From assembly GCA_020634575.1 (NCBI GenBank), contig JACKBM010000009.1:79133-143132 (forward strand): 64,000 bases of DNA. The letters are read 5' to 3'. Shown here piece after piece: positions 61,487-64,000 of this stretch. The notes beneath the pieces are model-generated. The model was not told where the DNA came from and did no database searches. It worked only from the letters and a program-made list of their open reading frames with translations. Made by a program: the position numbers and the translations under genes. This DNA comes from Ardenticatenales bacterium (GTDB taxonomy: Bacteria > Chloroflexota > Anaerolineae > Promineifilales > Promineifilaceae). How positions within the stretch are numbered: the first letter of the stretch is position 1; each line of letters starts with the position of its first letter.

Positions 61487-62788
61487 CTATTTGTACTGGT
61501 ATGCCTCGAAATAAGGTACCAGACGGCGCGGCAAGCGTCCTTCCAGCCGGGTCCCTTCCTGCTCATGGCTAACCTTTTCTACCAGACCTCGCTCATGGAA
61601 CATCGCCACCAGGTCGCCACGACTGTAAGGCACCACAACCTTAAGCTGGGTCATCACCTTCTCGGTGATCGCTTCAATGGCCGTCAACAGCTGGTCAATT
61701 CCCTCGCCGGTGTGGGCCGAGACTGCTACGGCCGGCTGCGGCACGCCCAGCTCGGCGATAGGATCGTACCCTTCCGGCAACCCATCGATCTTGTTGAGCG
61801 CAGTGATCATCGGGAGATCGTCTGCCTCCAGCGTCGCCAACGTATCTTCCACCGCCTCGATATGTTCCCGAGCATGAGGATGCGTCGCATCCACCACGTG
61901 CAGCAGGACATCGGCCTCCTCGACCTCTTCCAGAGTGGCGCGAAAGGCCGCCACAATCTGCGTCGGCAGCTTCTGGATGAAGCCGACCGTGTCGGTGAAG
62001 AGCACCTCGCGTCCACCCGGCACTGTCACCTTGCGCGTGGTTGGGTCCAGCGTGGCAAACAACATGTCAGCCGTCAGCACGTGGGCGCCGCTCACCCGGT
62101 TGAGCAAGGTGGATTTGCCGGCGTTGGTGTAGCCGACCAGGGCGACCACCTGCAACTCCGTCTGCCGCCGCTTGGCCCGATGGCGCCGGCGCTGCTCGCG
62201 CACCTGCTCCAACTGCTCGCGGATGTAGCTGATGCGCCTGTCGACCTCGCGCCGGTCAATTTCCAGCTGGGTTTCACCAGGACCGCGCACGCCCACGCCG
62301 CCGCCAGCCTGCCCACCCGCCTGGCGCACCAGATGGGTCCACATCCGGGTCAGACGGGGGCGCCGGTATTCCAACTGGGCCAGCTCAACCTGGAGCTTAC
62401 CTTCGTGGGTCTGGGCATGTTGGGCAAAGATATCCAGGATGAGTGCCGTCCGGTCCAGCACCTTGACCTCTTCGCCAAATACCTTTTCCAGTTCACGCTG
62501 GTGGCGCGGCAACAGCTCATCATCGAACAGGATCACATTGGCGTCAGCATCGGCCGCCAGATCCTTGATCTCCTGCACTTTGCCGGAGCCGATAAAGGTG
62601 GATGGGTCCGGCCGCGACAGATATTGGTAGCTCTCGCCCACCACCTCCAGGCCAGCCGTGTCGGCCAGGCGGCCCAGCTCGGCCAGACTTTCCTGGACTG
62701 GCAGCAAGGGCTCACCACGTTTGAACTCAGCCCCTACCAGATAGGCCCGCTCTTTGAGCGGCTTGGTTTCATGTAATTTGGTAGAAAT
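61487..62788 (-). CDS. hflX: GTPase HflX, apparent ATT start codon
   Basis: Ribosome-splitting GTPase, 433 aa as called. HflX N-domain (ERAYLVGAEF, FIGSGKVQEI), glycine-rich GGQAGGGVGVRGPGETQLE, coiled linker, then G motifs GYTNAGKSTL, DPTTRKV, DTVGFI, NKID. The conserved N-terminus extends upstream of the first standard start (TTG at 62707), and the frame holds no ATG, GTG or TTG between the stop above and that TTG. A GAGG (62795-62798) lies 6 nt before ATT 62788, giving (M)STKLHETKPLKERAYLVG. ATT starts are known for infC. A base error is the alternative. Confidence 0.9.
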   Translation of the reverse strand: MSTKLHETKPLKERAYLVGAEFKRGEPLLPVQESLAELGRLADTAGLEVVGESYQYLSRPDPSTFIGSGKVQEIKDLAADADANVILFDDELLPRHQRELEKVFGEEVKVLDRTALILDIFAQHAQTHEGKLQVELAQLEYRRPRLTRMWTHLVRQAGGQAGGGVGVRGPGETQLEIDRREVDRRISYIREQLEQVREQRRRHRAKRRQTELQVVALVGYTNAGKSTLLNRVSGAHVLTADMLFATLDPTTRKVTVPGGREVLFTDTVGFIQKLPTQIVAAFRATLEEVEEADVLLHVVDATHPHAREHIEAVEDTLATLEADDLPMITALNKIDGLPEGYDPIAELGVPQPAVAVSAHTGEGIDQLLTAIEAITEKVMTQLKVVVPYSRGDLVAMFHERGLVEKVSHEQEGTRLEGRLPRRLVPYFEAYQYK

Positions 62789-62833
62789 AATAAACCTCAG
62801 ACCTGGCTGAAAGGCGCCCGTTAACGCCGCCTA

Positions 62834-64000
62834 TCAGTCCAATAAACCCGTCACCTGCAACTGCCGGGGATGTTCGACCATGTATTCGTAGCTGATGGTC
62901 GTTTTGGCCCCGGCGGCCAAAGAGAGCTTCCATTCCAGGATGTTCAGGTCACTCTGTTCGGCCGGCGCCGGGTTAGCTTCTGTTAATTTGACGGATATCT
63001 CTTCGTGCCGGCTGACCGGCAGCTGGTCTTTAACCACCAGCGCCGCTGGCTGCCCCAGCAAATTGTGCAGCTTGATCTCGTAGCCGTAGCGCAGCTGGCG
63101 CTTGTCGCGCAGGAAACGCTTGTCCACATCCCGCCGGCTCAGTTCGCGCTCCACCTTGATGCGCTCCTCCACTCCAAAGAGCAGCTCAATGTCCGCGCCC
63201 CCGGGCACGTATTCCAATCTGTTGCTGCCGATAAACGCCTCATCCACAAAGAGCGAAACGGCGCCGGCCAGCAGAGGCGCCTCGGTATTGTTCACCACAG
63301 TCACCCGACGGTAAACAGCATCGGTGTGGCGCGGAATGGTGACAAAATCAAGTTTCGGCTCGAGCTCGGACTCGCCAATGGTGACCTTGCGCGGCGAACC
63401 ATCACTGGGGATGTCAATCCCGCCGGGAAGCTCAAAGCTGACGGAAATGTCATCCGCCTGCACTGTCGCCATCACAACATCAGCATCTGCCTCTTCCATA
63501 TAGGCGTCCGCGGCCATGGCGGCGGCACCAACTTCCATCTCCGGCGCGGCCTCGGCCCGCATCAACCTTGCCGCTGATTTGCGCATCGGGGCGGGCTGGG
63601 GCATAGGTGGCGGCGGCACATACGCGTCCACAAACCAGGGATGAATTTCCGGCATACGCTGGTTCAGGGCCGGGCGAGCCGTGGAGACGGTCATCTGCAC
63701 CCCCTGCCAATCCTCCCCGGTCTGCTGGCTGATTTGGGCTAGCTGCGCCAACTTGATCAGCCGGCTGCCAGCATTTTCTACCAGGCGGACATCATAAAGC
63801 GGCTGCCATTGCGCCCGCTGCACCATGTACGTCAGGGTCGGGGTAAAGCTGCCGGGGCTGCTAACGGTGACATCCACCACCGCTTCGTAGCGCTGGCGCG
63901 GCCGGCTGGATTGAATCTGCTTCAGCTCCTGTTGCAGCTTCTGGATCTGCTTGAGCAGCACCCGCTGCTTGACCGCCAGCTCACGCCGGCCGGTGTAAAC
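62834..64000 (-). CDS. DUF4139-domain protein (MuiA-like), 5' end beyond window
   Basis: The frame stays open to the right edge (first residues VYTGRRELAVKQR), so the N-terminus, normally a DUF4140 domain, is missing. Seen: a coiled-coil segment (QRVLLKQIQKLQQELKQIQ), then the DUF4139 domain with SSPGSFTPTLTYMVQRAQWQ PLYDVR in sense, GEDWQGVQMTVSTARP, a Pro/Met-rich insert, and a C-terminal NILEWKLSLAAGAKTTISYE. Proteins of this group were named mucoidy inhibitor A; biochemical function is unknown. Confidence 0.85.
   Translation of the reverse strand, partial: VYTGRRELAVKQRVLLKQIQKLQQELKQIQSSRPRQRYEAVVDVTVSSPGSFTPTLTYMVQRAQWQPLYDVRLVENAGSRLIKLAQLAQISQQTGEDWQGVQMTVSTARPALNQRMPEIHPWFVDAYVPPPPMPQPAPMRKSAARLMRAEAAPEMEVGAAAMAADAYMEEADADVVMATVQADDISVSFELPGGIDIPSDGSPRKVTIGESELEPKLDFVTIPRHTDAVYRRVTVVNNTEAPLLAGAVSLFVDEAFIGSNRLEYVPGGADIELLFGVEERIKVERELSRRDVDKRFLRDKRQLRYGYEIKLHNLLGQPAALVVKDQLPVSRHEEISVKLTEANPAPAEQSDLNILEWKLSLAAGAKTTISYEYMVEHPRQLQVTGLLD

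Noticed and set aside
61457..62776. 439-codon frame antisense to hflX
   Set aside because: Shadow of hflX, whose G motifs are all on the minus strand.
1..64000. Integrated prophage, transposon or island
   Set aside because: No integrase, transposase, phage structural gene or att-like direct repeats were seen; most genes are housekeeping with uniform composition.

Overview
The window reads as a chromosomal segment of a GC-rich, filamentous-type Chloroflexota bacterium (Anaerolineae/Ardenticatenia-like). This is inferred from gene content and style: secreted proteins with long Thr/Pro (TPT-type) linkers, a DUF11-repeat surface protein, a four-gene nuoB-CD-I block preceded by an iscX-like gene, an orphan McrB-type ATPase, and a Gram-positive-style (Cheo-box) SOS operator before recA. 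No rRNA, tRNA, integrase, transposase or CRISPR array was found. A 10-bp palindrome, ACCGGCCGGT, occurs about 32 times, mostly inside genes, and works as a genome signature comparable to cyanobacterial HIP1.

Layout. 1-9.1 kb: 5'-truncated GAF-PAS histidine kinase, cysteine desulfurase and MnmA (tRNA thiolation pair), a small membrane protein, a TP-rich lipoprotein, a DUF948-like/YtxH pair, and a long RSH enzyme whose hydrolase motif looks dead. 9.1-20.2 kb: TldD/TldE protease pair, McrB-like ATPase (minus), LysM-M23 peptidase, K+ channel, MurJ, recA, two-S1-domain protein. 20.3-25.4 kb (minus): moeA, HD hydrolase, RicT/PSP1, APS-kinase-like protein coupled to an APH-type kinase, UspA. 25.7-33.9 kb (plus): a probable operon of cyclic-2,3-diphosphoglycerate synthetase, tandem Usp, SnoaL protein, acetyl-CoA synthetase, PDH E1alpha, E1beta, E2 and an acyl carrier protein. 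34-36.3 kb: divergent GH117-like glycosidase and enolase-superfamily enzyme. 36.4-42.4 kb: lipoprotein, MITE-like inverted-repeat element, Mrp, nuoI, nuoCD, nuoB, iscX (minus). 42.5-51.5 kb: queuosine-tRNA mannosyltransferase, small membrane protein, glycogen phosphorylase, OsmC, a second two-TM/YtxH pair leading into a response regulator and a PHP-AlbA_2 fusion protein, with a convergent beta-propeller protein. 52.1-64 kb: transmembrane pseudokinase with TP-rich tail, DUF11 surface protein, penicillin acylase, a secreted C-terminally anchored protein, M20 peptidase, small membrane protein, HflX (apparent ATT start), and a 3'-complete, 5'-truncated DUF4139 protein.

Themes. Fe-S/sulfur handling recurs (IscS, MnmA, IscX, Mrp, complex I subunits, RicT). 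Carbon metabolism (acs-PDH-ACP, GlgP, GH117) sits beside stress functions (Usp, cPG synthetase, OsmC, RSH). The most unusual items are the iterated palindrome, the RSH with EXDD synthetase motif and lost hydrolase residues, the RR/PHP-AlbA_2 module, the pseudokinase, the ACP inside a PDH operon, and several structured intergenic inverted repeats including a 270-bp MITE-like element. Gene starts were adjusted by hand where ribosome-binding sites, ATGA overlaps or family alignments disagreed with the longest ORF. All homology statements come from motif recognition by eye, not from searches.
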